From Mesorhizobium sp. NZP2298 (GTDB taxonomy: Bacteria > Pseudomonadota > Alphaproteobacteria > Rhizobiales > Rhizobiaceae): DNA of 64,000 nucleotides. The stretch is from the NCBI RefSeq assembly GCF_013170825.1, contig NZ_CP033365.1, forward strand, positions 124,001 to 188,000. The letters run 5' to 3'. The notes below the pieces were generated by a model. It had not been told where the DNA came from, ran no database searches, and worked only from the letters and a program-made list of their open reading frames with translations. A program made the position numbers and the translations under genes. This document shows positions 25,892 through 35,416 of this stretch, in pieces; the first letter of the stretch is position 1; the number at the start of each line of letters is the position of its first letter.

Positions 25892-28804
25892 ATGAACATC
25901 AAGGCCGACTTCCCGATACTCATCGAGGAACTCGATTACGGGACCCCGGAATCGAAGTCGCAAAAGCAGGTCACGCTGATCGTGGACGGTCGCAGCATCA
26001 GCGTGCCGGAAGGCACCTCGATCATGCGGGCGGCGATGGAAGGCGGGGTTGAGATCCCGAAGCTCTGCGCCACCGACATGCTGGACTCGTTCGGCTCCTG
26101 CCGTGTCTGCCTGGTCGAGATCGAAGGGCGCGGCGGCACGCCGGCGTCCTGCACGACACCGGTCGGCGAAGGCATGGTGGTGCGCACGCAGTCCGACCGG
26201 CTCGACGCGATCCGCCGCGGCGTCATGGAACTCTATCTCTCCGACCATCCGACCGGATGGAACGAGAAGGCCGGAACCGGCGCCAGCGAATTCGACGCGG
26301 TGGCGAAGTCGGTCGGCCTGACAGAGAACCGCTACGGCATCGAGGGCCGCAACCACGTCAAGCAGGAAGATGGCGTGGCGCCCGGCCATGGTTCGCTGGC
26401 GGTCGACTACATCGCCCGCGACGAATCCAACCCCTATTTCACCTATGATCCGGCACAGTGCATCGTCTGCTCGCGCTGTGTGCGCGCCTGCGAGGAGGTT
26501 CAAGGCACCTTTGCCCTGACGATCGAGGGCCGCGGTTTCGAGTCGCGCATGGTTGCCGGCATGCATGAGGACTTCATCGCCTCCGAATGCGTGTCCTGCG
26601 GTGCCTGCGTGCAGGCCTGCCCGACCGACGCGCTGCGTGAGAAGACAGTGCTCGAGAAGGGCATGCCCGAGCGCTCGGCCGTAACCACCTGCGCCTATTG
26701 CGGCGTCGGCTGCTCGTTCAAGGCCGAGGTGAAGGGCGACGAAGTCATCCGCATGATGCCCTACAAGGATGGCAAGGCGAACCATGGCCATTCCTGCGTG
26801 AAGGGCCGTTTCGCCTACGGCTACGCCACCCACAAGGACCGCATCCTGTCGCCGATGATCCGGGAAAAGGTCAGCGACCCCTGGCGCGAAGTGAGCTGGG
26901 AAGAGGCGATCGCCCATACGGCCAAGGAATTCCGCCGGATCCAGTACCAGTATGGACGCACCGCGATCGGCGGTATCACCTCCTCGCGCTGCACGAACGA
27001 AGAGACCTATCTCGTGCAGAAGATGGTACGGCAGGGCTTCCGCAACAACAATGTCGACACCTGCGCGCGTGTCTGCCATTCGCCGACCGGCTATGGGCTC
27101 GGCCAGACCTATGGCACCTCGGCCGGAACGCAGGATTTCGATTCCGTCGAGTTCACCGACGTCGCCGTCATCATCGGCGCCAATCCGGCTTCCGCCCATC
27201 CGGTCTTCGCCTCGCGGCTGAAGAAACGCCTGCGCCAGGGTGCCAAGCTGATCGTGCTCGATCCGCGTCGCACCGAAATGGTGAAATCGGCACATATCGA
27301 AGCGGATTACCATCTGCCGCTGAAGCCCGGCACCAATGTCGCGGTGCTGACGGCGCTGGCGCATGTCATCGTCACCGAAGGCCTGTTCAACGAAGCCTTC
27401 ATCCGCGAACGCTGCGACTGGACGGAGTTCCAGGACTGGGCGTCGTTCGTCGCCCTGCCGGAAAACAGCCCCGAGACCGTCGGCAAGTTTTCCGGCGTCG
27501 ATCCCGAGCTGATCCGTGGCGCTGCCCGGCTCTACGCCAAAGGCGGCAATGGCGCGATCTATTACGGCCTCGGCGTCACCGAGCACAGCCAGGGCTCGAC
27601 CACCGTCATGGCGATCGCCAACCTTGCGATGGCGACAGGCAATATCGGCCGCCCAGGCGTTGGGGTGAACCCGCTGCGCGGCCAGAACAACGTGCAGGGC
27701 TCGTGCGACATGGGCTCCTTCCCGCACGAACTGCCGGGCTATCGCCACATCTCCGGCGAAGCCGTGCGCGACATCTATGAAAGCCTGTGGGGGGTGAAGC
27801 TCGACGACGAGCCTGGCCTGCGCATCCCCAACATGCTGGATGCCGCCGTCGACGGCTCGTTCAAGGGCATCTACATCCAGGGTGAGGACATCCTGCAGTC
27901 CGATCCCGACACCAAGCATGTCGCCGCCGGCCTTGCCGCGATGGAATGCGTGGTCGTGCACGACTTGTTCCTCAATGAGACGGCGAACTACGCGCATGTC
28001 TTCCTGCCAGGCTCGACCTTCCTGGAGAAGGACGGAACCTTCACCAATGCCGAGCGCCGCATCAACATGGTGCGCAAGGTCCTGGAGCCGAAGGCACGCT
28101 ACGCCGACTGGGAAGCAACGCAGGAGCTCGCCCGCGCGATCGGGCTCGACTGGAACTACCAGCACCCCTCCGAGATCATGGACGAGATCGCCAAGACGAC
28201 GCCAAGCTTCGCCGGCGTCTCCTTCGAGTTGCTCGACCGTGTCGGGTCGGTGCAATGGCCCTGCAACGAGAAGGCTCCGCTCGGCACGCCGATCATGCAT
28301 GTCGACGGCTTCGTGCGCGGCAAGGGCAAGTTCATCCGCACCGAATATGTGGCGACGGACGAGAGAACCGGGCCGCGCTTCCCGCTGCTTTTGACCACCG
28401 GCCGCATCCTCAGCCAGTACAATGTCGGCGCGCAGACGCGGCGCACCGACAACGTCATGTGGCACTCGGAAGACCGGCTGGAGATCCATCCGCACGATGC
28501 CGAGAACCGCGGCCTGCGCGATGGCGACTGGGTGCGGCTGACCAGCCGCTCCGGCGAAACGACGCTGCGCGCGCTGATCACCGACCGGGTGTCGCCGGGC
28601 GTGGTCTACACGACGTTCCACCATCCCGACACGCAGGCCAACGTCATCACCACCGATTTCTCCGACTGGGCGACCAACTGCCCCGAATACAAGGTGACGG
28701 CGGTGCAGGTCGGTGCCTCCAACGGGCCGTCGGAATGGCAACGCGAGTACGATGAACAGGCAAAGCACAGCCGCCGCATCGCCTCGCTGCAGGCGGCGGA
28801 GTAA
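25892..28804 (+). CDS. fdsA: NAD-dependent formate dehydrogenase alpha (catalytic, Mo) subunit
   Basis: A 970-residue molybdenum subunit that oxidises formate to CO2. A plant-type ferredoxin domain comes first (C59, C70, C73, C87), then a His/Cys cluster region, two [4Fe-4S] ferredoxin motifs (C190-x2-C193-x2-C196-x3-C200 and C233-x2-C236-x2-C239-x3-C243), then the catalytic domain starting with CAYCGVGC (C267-C274). The residue that is selenocysteine in E. coli FDH-H is cysteine here, C395 in DTCARVCHSP, encoded TGC. So the enzyme is selenium-free and needs bis-MGD cofactor with FdhD help. The subunit is the normal size for FdsA. Confidence 0.98.
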   Translation: MNIKADFPILIEELDYGTPESKSQKQVTLIVDGRSISVPEGTSIMRAAMEGGVEIPKLCATDMLDSFGSCRVCLVEIEGRGGTPASCTTPVGEGMVVRTQSDRLDAIRRGVMELYLSDHPTGWNEKAGTGASEFDAVAKSVGLTENRYGIEGRNHVKQEDGVAPGHGSLAVDYIARDESNPYFTYDPAQCIVCSRCVRACEEVQGTFALTIEGRGFESRMVAGMHEDFIASECVSCGACVQACPTDALREKTVLEKGMPERSAVTTCAYCGVGCSFKAEVKGDEVIRMMPYKDGKANHGHSCVKGRFAYGYATHKDRILSPMIREKVSDPWREVSWEEAIAHTAKEFRRIQYQYGRTAIGGITSSRCTNEETYLVQKMVRQGFRNNNVDTCARVCHSPTGYGLGQTYGTSAGTQDFDSVEFTDVAVIIGANPASAHPVFASRLKKRLRQGAKLIVLDPRRTEMVKSAHIEADYHLPLKPGTNVAVLTALAHVIVTEGLFNEAFIRERCDWTEFQDWASFVALPENSPETVGKFSGVDPELIRGAARLYAKGGNGAIYYGLGVTEHSQGSTTVMAIANLAMATGNIGRPGVGVNPLRGQNNVQGSCDMGSFPHELPGYRHISGEAVRDIYESLWGVKLDDEPGLRIPNMLDAAVDGSFKGIYIQGEDILQSDPDTKHVAAGLAAMECVVVHDLFLNETANYAHVFLPGSTFLEKDGTFTNAERRINMVRKVLEPKARYADWEATQELARAIGLDWNYQHPSEIMDEIAKTTPSFAGVSFELLDRVGSVQWPCNEKAPLGTPIMHVDGFVRGKGKFIRTEYVATDERTGPRFPLLLTTGRILSQYNVGAQTRRTDNVMWHSEDRLEIHPHDAENRGLRDGDWVRLTSRSGETTLRALITDRVSPGVVYTTFHHPDTQANVITTDFSDWATNCPEYKVTAVQVGASNGPSEWQREYDEQAKHSRRIASLQAAE

Positions 28805-28806
28805 TC

Positions 28807-29637
28807 TTGGCCGCGCGCCGCAAAGCAACGACCGAGATATCGCGGCTGGCGCACCGCGCCAGTGGCACGGCTGCGGCCAACCGCATGGTGCCGGAGGAGA
28901 CGCCGGTGGCATTCTCCTTCGCCGGCACCACGCATGCGGTGATGATGGCAAGCCCGGCCGACTTCGAGGATTTCGCGCTCGGCTTCTCGCTGACCGAAGG
29001 CATCATCGCTTCCCCTGAAGAGATCGAAGCGATCGAGGTCGAGGATCATGGAGCCGGCATCGACATCCAGATCCGGCTGAAGGACCAGGCCAACACACGC
29101 TTCGAGGCGCGGCGGCGCAGGCTGGCCGGGCCAGTCGGTTGCGGGCTCTGCGGCATTGAATCCATAGAGGAAGCGATGCGCTCCGTCGATGCGGTTGGTG
29201 CGTCAAAACTTACGCTTGGCGCCGACGATATCGTGCGCTCCGTCAAGCTGCTGTCGAAGGTGCAGCCGCTGCATCAGGAAACCGGAGCCGTGCATGCCGC
29301 CGGCTTCTATATCCCCGGCAAGGGCGTCGTCATGGCGCGCGAGGATGTCGGCCGCCACAATGCGCTGGACAAGCTGGCCGGCGCGCTGGCCAAGGCCGGC
29401 ATCGACGGCGCATCGGGCGCTGTCGTGGTGACGTCACGCGTATCGGTCGAGATGGTGCAGAAGACGGCCGCGATCGGCTCGGCCTTCATCATCGCCGTAT
29501 CGGCGCCGACGGCACTTGCCATCCGCACCGCCGATGAGGCCGGCATGACGCTGGTGGCGCTGGTGCGCGGCGACGATTTCGATGTTTTCACCCACCCTGA
29601 CCGGGTGGTTTTGGGAGTTGCCCAGCATGTCGCATGA
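28807..29637 (+). CDS. fdhD: Formate dehydrogenase accessory sulfurtransferase FdhD (FdsC)
   Basis: A 276-residue protein that carries sulphur to the molybdenum cofactor of formate dehydrogenase. The start is a TTG at 28807, two bases after the fdsA stop, supported by GGAG upstream; the first in-frame ATG would cut into conserved sequence. The essential CxxC lies in GCGLCGIES (about residues 115-123), and the family segments HAAGFYIPGKGVVMAREDVG and ALDKLAGAL follow. It overlaps fdsD by 11 bases, so the five genes form one operon. Confidence 0.96.
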   Translation: MAARRKATTEISRLAHRASGTAAANRMVPEETPVAFSFAGTTHAVMMASPADFEDFALGFSLTEGIIASPEEIEAIEVEDHGAGIDIQIRLKDQANTRFEARRRRLAGPVGCGLCGIESIEEAMRSVDAVGASKLTLGADDIVRSVKLLSKVQPLHQETGAVHAAGFYIPGKGVVMAREDVGRHNALDKLAGALAKAGIDGASGAVVVTSRVSVEMVQKTAAIGSAFIIAVSAPTALAIRTADEAGMTLVALVRGDDFDVFTHPDRVVLGVAQHVA

Positions 29638-29935
29638 CGAAGATCACATCACCAGCACCAGCGAGAAGCTGGTGCGCATGGCCAACCAGATCGCGGCCTT
29701 CTTCCATTCCAAGTCGCGCGAGGAAGGGATTGCCGGCGTCGCCGAGCACATCAACAAATTCTGGGAGCCCAGGATGCGGCGGCAGTTCTTCGAACTGCTG
29801 GACAGTGGCGAAGGCTTCGACGAACTCGTCGTGGCCGCATCCGCCAGGATCAAGCGCCCGATCTCGCCGGCCGAGGCCGATCTGAAGCTCGGACTGAAAC
29901 CCTCCCCAGCCGATATTGCCGCCTCGCAGAAGTAG
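29627..29935 (+). CDS. fdsD: Formate dehydrogenase delta subunit
   Basis: A 102-residue small subunit found in FdsABG complexes, probably an assembly or chaperone subunit. The ATG at 29627 gives MSHDEDHITSTSEKLVRMAN and lies inside the last codons of fdhD. Conserved features are the QIAAFFHSKSREEGIAGVAE and INKFWEPRMRRQFFELLD segments. It is the last gene of the operon. No strong terminator is seen before the next gene, 70 bases on. Confidence 0.95.
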   Translation: MSHDEDHITSTSEKLVRMANQIAAFFHSKSREEGIAGVAEHINKFWEPRMRRQFFELLDSGEGFDELVVAASARIKRPISPAEADLKLGLKPSPADIAASQK

Positions 29936-30005
29936 CCTCCGGACCGCACGGACTTATATTTCCTTTCGCTAAAGTTTGAGCTGCCGCTATCGATGCGGCT
30001 CTGCT

Positions 30006-31601
30006 ATGTTTGACGATCAGAAATCGTCAGGCCGGGCGGAAGAACTCGTGAGGCCGATCGAGACCCGATATGCCCTCAGTGGCGAGGTGCGGATCGCCTA
30101 TCAGGTGGTCGGCCAGGGATCACTTGATCTCGTTTTCGTGCCGGGCTTCATTTCCAATCTCGACCTGCATTGGGAAGACGAGGGCTATACAAGGCTCTTG
30201 AGGCGGCTGTCGGCATTCTCGCGGCTGATCCTGTTCGACAAGCGCGGCACGGGTCTTTCCGATCGTGTCGATGTCCATCACTTGCCCAGTCTCGAAATAC
30301 GCATGGATGATGTACGCGCGGTGATGGACGCGGCCGGCAGCGGCCGGGCGGCACTGCTTGGCGCTTCCGAGGGCGCGCCGATGGCAATGCTGTTCGCCGC
30401 CACCTATCCGGAACGGACGCGGGCGCTGGCGCTCTATGGCGGCTATGCGCATTTCCACAAATGGGTGATGCCGCCCGAACGCCTCGATGCCTTCATCGCA
30501 ACGGCCGAAACGGCCTGGGGCACCGGCGCCACCTTGCCCAGTTTCGCGCCGGGGCGGGTGGATGACACCCGTTTTTCAACCTGGTGGGCGCGCTTCGAGC
30601 GCTTGTCCGCGAGCCCGACAGCAGCGGCGGCACTGGCGCGGATGAACGCGGAGATCGACGTGCGCGGCGTGCTGGCGGCAATCAGCGCGCCAACGCTGCT
30701 GATCCATCGCCGCAACGATGCCCGGGTCGATCCCGACGCCAGCCGCTTCCTGGCCAGGAAGATCCCGAATGCGCGGCTGGCCGAAATCCCGGGACGCGAC
30801 CATCCGATCTGGACCGGCGATGTCGACCGGGTGGCCGACCTGATCGAGGAATTCCTGACCGGCGGGTGCGCCGTGGCGGAAGCCGAACGCGTCCTGGCCG
30901 CGCTTCTGGTGACGCGCATCTACGACACGGCGCGGCTTGGCGACCGGATGTGGAGCGAGTGCCGTGAGCGTTTCCAGGAAACGTGGCGAGCGCTTGTCGG
31001 GCGCCATGGCGGGCGCTGCGTGGACATGCATGGTGAAACGATGATTTCGCGCTTCGATGGGCCGGGGCGCGCCTTGCGCTGTGCGGCGGCTTTGCGCGAG
31101 GCGGCGCAGCAGATCGGCGTGGCGAGCGCCCAGGGGGCGCATGTCGGCGAGATCGAGTTGCGCGGGCCACCGACCGGATTGACGGGCCGCGTGACGATGC
31201 ACCTCGCCACGCATGCCGGGCGCGGCGACATATTGGCGTCGCGGCTGGTCGCCGACCTGGCCGCCGGCTCAGGGCTTCATTTCACCGACGCCGGCCGCAT
31301 CGGCATCGACGAACTGGACGAACCGCTGGCGCTCGTCCTGGCGATGTCCGAACGGCATCTGGAACCGGCTTGCCGCCCCAAGGCCAGGGCGACCGAGCCG
31401 GCCTGCCTGACGGCGCGCGAGAGCGAGGTGGTGAATTTGATTGCCGACGGCAAGAGCAATGCCGCGATCGCGGCCGAGCTCAAGCTGAGCGAGCACACGG
31501 TCAAGCGCCACGTCGCCAACATATTGCTCAAACTCGACCTGCCATCGCGAGCCGCGGCGGCGGCATTTTCCGTCAGGCACACTGGCCCGGACGGGCCATG
31601 A
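30006..31601 (+). CDS. Alpha/beta hydrolase - cyclase-homology - LuxR HTH fusion regulator
   Basis: A 531-residue three-part protein. Residues about 20-285 are an alpha/beta hydrolase with an apparently complete triad: Ser121 (GASEG), Asp238 and His266 (GRDHPIW). Residues about 298-450 resemble class III adenylate cyclases, but the two metal-binding aspartates are lost: the family TDI is TRI at 303-305 and the GD pair is GE at 343-344. Residues about 467-525 are a LuxR/GerE helix-turn-helix. No membrane segment is present. It probably senses a ligand through the hydrolase fold and controls transcription. The three small genes downstream are natural targets. The ATG at 30006 has no strong ribosome-binding site. 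Confidence 0.88.
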   Translation: MFDDQKSSGRAEELVRPIETRYALSGEVRIAYQVVGQGSLDLVFVPGFISNLDLHWEDEGYTRLLRRLSAFSRLILFDKRGTGLSDRVDVHHLPSLEIRMDDVRAVMDAAGSGRAALLGASEGAPMAMLFAATYPERTRALALYGGYAHFHKWVMPPERLDAFIATAETAWGTGATLPSFAPGRVDDTRFSTWWARFERLSASPTAAAALARMNAEIDVRGVLAAISAPTLLIHRRNDARVDPDASRFLARKIPNARLAEIPGRDHPIWTGDVDRVADLIEEFLTGGCAVAEAERVLAALLVTRIYDTARLGDRMWSECRERFQETWRALVGRHGGRCVDMHGETMISRFDGPGRALRCAAALREAAQQIGVASAQGAHVGEIELRGPPTGLTGRVTMHLATHAGRGDILASRLVADLAAGSGLHFTDAGRIGIDELDEPLALVLAMSERHLEPACRPKARATEPACLTARESEVVNLIADGKSNAAIAAELKLSEHTVKRHVANILLKLDLPSRAAAAAFSVRHTGPDGP

Positions 31602-31710
31602 GAGCCATGGCGCTTTCGGGCGAAGCGGGCATGCCGATGCAGGCGCTATCAATTTCCCCCATGCAGGCCAGGCGGATGCCGCCGGGAAGGCGCTGCGAAC
31701 GGAGGATGAA

Positions 31711-32190
31711 ATGCTCAAGTCAAAACTGAATGTCAGATCATTTGTGATCGCGGCAGGCATTGGCGCGCTGTCCGCGATCGCTCCAGCAAAGGCCGAGGAT
31801 GCATCGGCGGCAGCCGCCTACAAGGACATCCAGGCGACGCTCGGCTCGGTGCCGGACATGTTCAAGACACTGCCTGACGTCGCGGTCGCCGGCGCCTGGG
31901 CCGAGATCAAGGGGGTGCAGCTCAACCCCAAGACCGCGCTCGACGGCAAGACCAAGGAGCTGATGGGCCTTGCGGTGGCCTCGCAGATCCCCTGCCAGTA
32001 CTGCGTCTATTTCCACACCGAGGCGGCCAAGCTCAACGGCGCAAGCGACGAGGAGATCAAGGAAACGATCGCGATGGCGGCGATCGTTCGCCATTGGTCG
32101 ACGATGCTCAATGGCAGCCAAGTCGATCTCGCCACTTTCAAGAAGCAGACCGACGACGTCTTCGCGGCCGTCAAGGCGAAGTCGCAGTGA
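31711..32190 (+). CDS. Exported carboxymuconolactone-decarboxylase/AhpD-like protein
   Basis: A 159-residue protein with an N-terminal signal peptide (residues 1 to about 28, ending APAKAEDA) and a CMD/AhpD domain. The domain has the redox pair CQYC in IPCQYCVYFHTEAAKLNG (about residues 94-111), as in AhpD-type peroxidase reductants. It is therefore likely a periplasmic thiol peroxidase or dehydratase-like enzyme. ACGGAGG precedes the ATG. It lies 109 bases after the LuxR-type regulator and leads three short co-directional genes. Confidence 0.87.
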   Translation: MLKSKLNVRSFVIAAGIGALSAIAPAKAEDASAAAAYKDIQATLGSVPDMFKTLPDVAVAGAWAEIKGVQLNPKTALDGKTKELMGLAVASQIPCQYCVYFHTEAAKLNGASDEEIKETIAMAAIVRHWSTMLNGSQVDLATFKKQTDDVFAAVKAKSQ

Positions 32191-32270
32191 AAGACGCTGC
32201 CCGTCGATAAGCGCCGGGCAGACTTGTGAATGTCAACCGCCCGATCGTGAGACGGGCCATGGAGGATAAA

Positions 32271-32633
32271 ATGCTGACCAAGACCCAAGCCGTGGATGGC
32301 GCGGCCATCAAGAAGGCGATCGAAACCCGCGACGGCAAGATGCTGTCGAGCTTCTATGCCGATGACGCGCTGGTGCGGGTGATCGACCGTAACAACCCGC
32401 CAAGCAAACCGCGCGAAATCCGCGGGCGCGCGGCGATCACCACCTTCTGGGACGATATCTGCAGCCGGGCAATGACCCACAAGGTCGATACGACGATCGC
32501 CGACGGCAACAGCCTGGCCTTCACCCAGGCCTGCGCCTATCCGGACGGCACAAAAGTGTTCGCCGCGGCGATGCTGGAACTGAAGAACGGGCAGATCGCA
32601 CGGCAGACGGTCGTGCAGGCCTGGGACGAGTGA
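32271..32633 (+). CDS. SnoaL/NTF2-like protein
   Basis: A 120-residue small protein of the NTF2-like cone fold (AAIKKAIETRDGKMLSSFYA, then IRGRAAITTFWDDI), a fold used by ketosteroid isomerases, SnoaL cyclases and many unassigned enzymes. The ATG at 32271 follows GGAGG by five bases. That site resembles the one before the preceding CMD gene. No signal peptide is seen. It lies between the CMD and NIPSNAP-like genes. Substrate is unknown. Confidence 0.82.
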   Translation: MLTKTQAVDGAAIKKAIETRDGKMLSSFYADDALVRVIDRNNPPSKPREIRGRAAITTFWDDICSRAMTHKVDTTIADGNSLAFTQACAYPDGTKVFAAAMLELKNGQIARQTVVQAWDE

Positions 32634-32640
32634 GGCCGCC

Positions 32641-32955
32641 ATGTTCAGCGCCAGATGGCAGATCGACGCCAAATTCGGCCACAAGCAGACCGTGCTCGAA
32701 TTGCTGAAGAAATGGGAAAGCGAGATTGGCTCACAGGTCGGTCTCGCCGACCTCCAGTTCCAGATCATGACCGGCTCGATCGGCGCGCGGGAGGCGACGG
32801 TCGAATCCCATCACCAGGTCGAGAGCCTGGCCCAGCTGGAGGCGTTTTTCGCCAAGATCGGCAAGATCGACGCGCACGCCAAATGGGGCAAGGAGATGGA
32901 GCCCTATGTCGTGTCAGGCACCAGCCTGTGGAACATCTATCGAATTGTCGAGTAG
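32641..32955 (+). CDS. Small dimeric alpha/beta-barrel-like protein, unknown function
   Basis: A 104-residue cytosolic protein starting 7 bases after the NTF2-like stop. It contains FSARWQIDAKFGHKQTVLEL and ends with YVVSGTSLWNIYRIVE. The alternating strand and helix pattern suggests a ferredoxin-like dimeric alpha/beta barrel as in NIPSNAP or ABM monooxygenases, but I cannot place it in a named family. Tight spacing implies co-translation with the NTF2-like gene. Confidence 0.65.
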   Translation: MFSARWQIDAKFGHKQTVLELLKKWESEIGSQVGLADLQFQIMTGSIGAREATVESHHQVESLAQLEAFFAKIGKIDAHAKWGKEMEPYVVSGTSLWNIYRIVE

Positions 32956-33016
32956 CGGTCTTCTCACCGTTTGAGGGGAGAAGATGCAGACAGGCAGATG
33001 AGGGCGGAGCCAGCGT

Positions 33017-33076
33017 CTCTTTGTTTTGGCGCAATTTCAGACGGAAAACGGTTTCACACTTTTCCGGAAATTGCTT
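33017..33076. repeat. Dispersed 60-base repeat, CTCTTTGT type
   Basis: Begins CTCTTTGTTTTGGCGCAAT and ends GGAAATTGCTT. Inverted arms GCAATTTC (33031-33038) and GAAATTGC (33067-33074) flank a variable centre. A diverged second copy is at 46024-46083. It lies inside the palindromic element whose arms flank it at about 32961-33007 and 33086-33141. Confidence 0.7.
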
Positions 33077-33090
33077 GAGCTTTGCGCCGC

Positions 33091-33141
33091 CCCTCATCCG
33101 GCCCTTCGGGCCACCCTTCTCCCCGCAAACGGGGAGAAGGG
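33091..33141. repeat. Right arm of a rhizobial palindromic element with 12-pair hairpin
   Basis: Starts CCCTCATCCG, with GGCCC-TTC-GGGCC in the middle. CCCTTCTCCCCG (33114-33125) pairs with CGGGGAGAAGGG (33130-33141) around CAAA. The hairpin sits 5 bases from the convergent aldehyde dehydrogenase stop and probably acts as a two-way terminator. An imperfect left arm with GATGAGGGCGG lies at 32961-33007. Confidence 0.7.
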
Positions 33142-33146
33142 AAATG

Positions 33147-34574
33147 CTATCCGTGTGCCACCATCACATGGCGCACGGCGGTGTAGTCTTCCAGCGCATA
33201 GAGCGACATGTCCTTGCCGTAGCCGGACTGCTTGAGGCCGCCATGCGGCATCTCGTTGGTCAGCATGAAATGGGTGTTGATCCAGGTGCAGCCATATTGC
33301 AGGCGGGCGGCCGTCGCCATGGCGCGCGAGACATCCTTCGTCCACACCGATGACGCCAGGCCATAGTCGCTGTCATTGGCCCAGTTCACCGCCTCGTCGA
33401 CTTCCGAGAACCGGGTGACCGAGACGACCGGGCCGAAGACCTCGCGACGCACGATCTCGTCTTCCTGCAGCGCGCCGGCGACGACGGTCGGCTGATAGTA
33501 GAAACCGCTGCCCTCGCCCGGCTTGCCGCCGGTGGTGATCTCGATGTGCTTCAGCTCCGAGGCGCGCTCGACGAAGCTCGACACGCGATCGCGCTGACGG
33601 CGCGAGATCAGCGGCCCGATCTCGTTCTCGGTATCGTCGGGCAAATTGTACTTGATGGTCGACACCGCCGCGGACAGATCGGCGACAAGCTTGTCGTAGA
33701 TCTTCTTGCCGGCATAGATGCGGCAGGCGGCGGTGCAATCCTGGCCCGCATTGTAGTAGCCGAAGGCGCGCAGGCCATTGACCACGGCGCCAAGATCGGC
33801 GTCGTCGAAGACGATGACCGGCGCCTTGCCGCCGAGTTCGAGATGGGTGCGCTTGACCGATTTGGCGGCGGCCTGCAGCACCTTCTTGCCGGTGGCGACG
33901 TCTCCGGTGATCGAGATCATGTTGACCTTGGGATGGTTGATCAGCGTGTTGCCGACGCTGTCGCCACGGCCGAGCACGACATTGACGACACCTTCGGGCA
34001 GGATCTCGGCCAGGATCCTGGCGAGCTTCAGCGCCGTGAGCGGCGTCTGTTCGGAGGGCTTGAAGACGACCGTGTTGCCGCCGGCGATCGCCGGCGCCAG
34101 TTTCCAGGCCATCATCATCAGCGGGTAATTCCAGGGCGCGATGGAGGCGACAATGCCGATCGGGTCGCGCCGGACCATCGAGGTGTGGCCAGGCAGATAT
34201 TCGCCGGCGACAACGCCCGGCATCGAACGCACCGCGCCGGCAAAGAAGCGGTAGCAGTCGACGATCGCCGGGATCTCGTCGTTGAGCACGGCATTGATCG
34301 GCTTGCCGCAGTTCAGCGCCTCGAGCGTGGCGAAGTCCTTGGCCTCGGCCTCGATGCGGTCTGCGATCTTCAGCAGATAGCCGGAGCGCTGCGCCGGCGT
34401 GGTGCGCGACCACAAGACGAACGCCTGTTCGGCGGCCCTGACAGCCGCCTCGATCTGCGCCTGACTGGCCTCTGGCAGGTTGAGAATGGTCGCCCCTGTC
34501 TTCGGATTGAGGATCGGCTCCTCGGTCTCGGCGCCCTTCTCGAATTTCGAGCCGATCAGCATCTGGGTGTCCAT
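33147..34574 (-). CDS. patD: Gamma-aminobutyraldehyde dehydrogenase
   Basis: A 475-residue NAD-dependent aldehyde dehydrogenase, last gene of a ydcSTUVW-like operon. It oxidises 4-aminobutyraldehyde from putrescine to GABA. Catalytic Glu lies in [10 protein letters not shown] (near residue 247) and catalytic Cys in [11 protein letters not shown] (near 280-285). The [20 protein letters not shown] and [11 protein letters not shown] cofactor segments are present. The length matches E. coli PatD/YdcW (474). It starts 27 bases after the second permease gene. Related betaine-aldehyde and succinate-semialdehyde enzymes share these motifs, but gene context favours PatD. Confidence 0.9.
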   Translation of the reverse strand: MDTQMLIGSKFEKGAETEEPILNPKTGATILNLPEASQAQIEAAVRAAEQAFVLWSRTTPAQRSGYLLKIADRIEAEAKDFATLEALNCGKPINAVLNDEIPAIVDCYRFFAGAVRSMPGVVAGEYLPGHTSMVRRDPIGIVASIAPWNYPLMMMAWKLAPAIAGGNTVVFKPSEQTPLTALKLARILAEILPEGVVNVVLGRGDSVGNTLINHPKVNMISITGDVATGKKVLQAAAKSVKRTHLELGGKAPVIVFDDADLGAVVNGLRAFGYYNAGQDCTAACRIYAGKKIYDKLVADLSAAVSTIKYNLPDDTENEIGPLISRRQRDRVSSFVERASELKHIEITTGGKPGEGSGFYYQPTVVAGALQEDEIVRREVFGPVVSVTRFSEVDEAVNWANDSDYGLASSVWTKDVSRAMATAARLQYGCTWINTHFMLTNEMPHGGLKQSGYGKDMSLYALEDYTAVRHVMVAHG

Positions 34575-34600
34575 GGAAGTCTCTCCCTTATGAACTGAAG

Positions 34601-35416
34601 TTACTTGCCCGAACCGGCGATCTGGTCACCGTCGCGGGTCAGGTAGTAGGCAAACAGGATGGGCAACAGCGTCACCAGCACGACGACCATGGCCACGACA
34701 TTGGTGACCGGACGCTGGCGCGGACGGATCAGCTCCTCCAGCATCCAGATAGGCACGGTCTGCTGCTGGCCGGCGGTGAAGGTGGTGACGATGACCTCAT
34801 CGAAGGACAGCGCGAAGGCCAGCATGCCGCCAGCAAGCAGCGCGGTGGCGATGTTGGGCAGCACGACATGGCGGAAGGTCTGGAAACCATCGGCGCCGAG
34901 ATCCATCGAGGCCTCGATCATCGAGCCGGAGGTGCGGCGGAAGCGGGCGACAGCGTTGTTGTAGACCACGACCACGCAGAAGGTGGCGTGGCCGAGCACG
35001 ATCGTCCAGAACGAGAAGGGAATGTCGGCCAGCGCAAAGGCCGAGCGCAGCGCGATGCCGGTGATGATGCCGGGCAGCGCGATCGGCAGGATGACCAAAA
35101 GCGAGATGGTTTCGCGGCCGAAGAATCTTGTGCGCGACACGGCGGCGGCACACAGCGTGCCGAGCACCAGTGCGATCGCTGTCGAGATGGCGGCGACGCG
35201 CACCGACAGGGATAGCGCCTCCCAGACGTCAGGCCGGTTCCAGGTGACGGCAAACCACTGCGTGGTCAGCCCCGGCGGCGGCCAGACGAAGCTCTTCTCC
35301 TCGGTGGTGAAGGCATAGACGAAGATCAGCAGGATCGGCAAATGCAGGAAGAGCAGGCCGCAGGCTGCAGCGACCTTCAGGCCGAGCGGAGCGGATTGAC
35401 CACGATCAGAGCGCAT
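34601..35416 (-). CDS. ydcV: Polyamine-type ABC transporter permease YdcV
   Basis: A 271-residue inner-membrane permease of the PotC type with about six membrane helices and the coupling segment [20 protein letters not shown] (about residues 168-187). It starts inside the last 11 bases of the first permease gene. It works with the neighbouring ATPase, permease and binding protein to import putrescine or a related compound. Confidence 0.92.
   Translation of the reverse strand: MRSDRGQSAPLGLKVAAACGLLFLHLPILLIFVYAFTTEEKSFVWPPPGLTTQWFAVTWNRPDVWEALSLSVRVAAISTAIALVLGTLCAAAVSRTRFFGRETISLLVILPIALPGIITGIALRSAFALADIPFSFWTIVLGHATFCVVVVYNNAVARFRRTSGSMIEASMDLGADGFQTFRHVVLPNIATALLAGGMLAFALSFDEVIVTTFTAGQQQTVPIWMLEELIRPRQRPVTNVVAMVVVLVTLLPILFAYYLTRDGDQIAGSGK

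Noticed and set aside
27074..27076. Possible selenocysteine codon in the formate dehydrogenase active site
   Set aside because: The codon is TGC for cysteine; no TGA is present in frame.
25847..28951. A 1034-codon open frame on the minus strand opposite fdsA
   Set aside because: It mirrors codons of fdsA; composition is His/Arg/Asp/Gly-rich without recognisable motifs, as expected for antisense frames in GC-rich genes.
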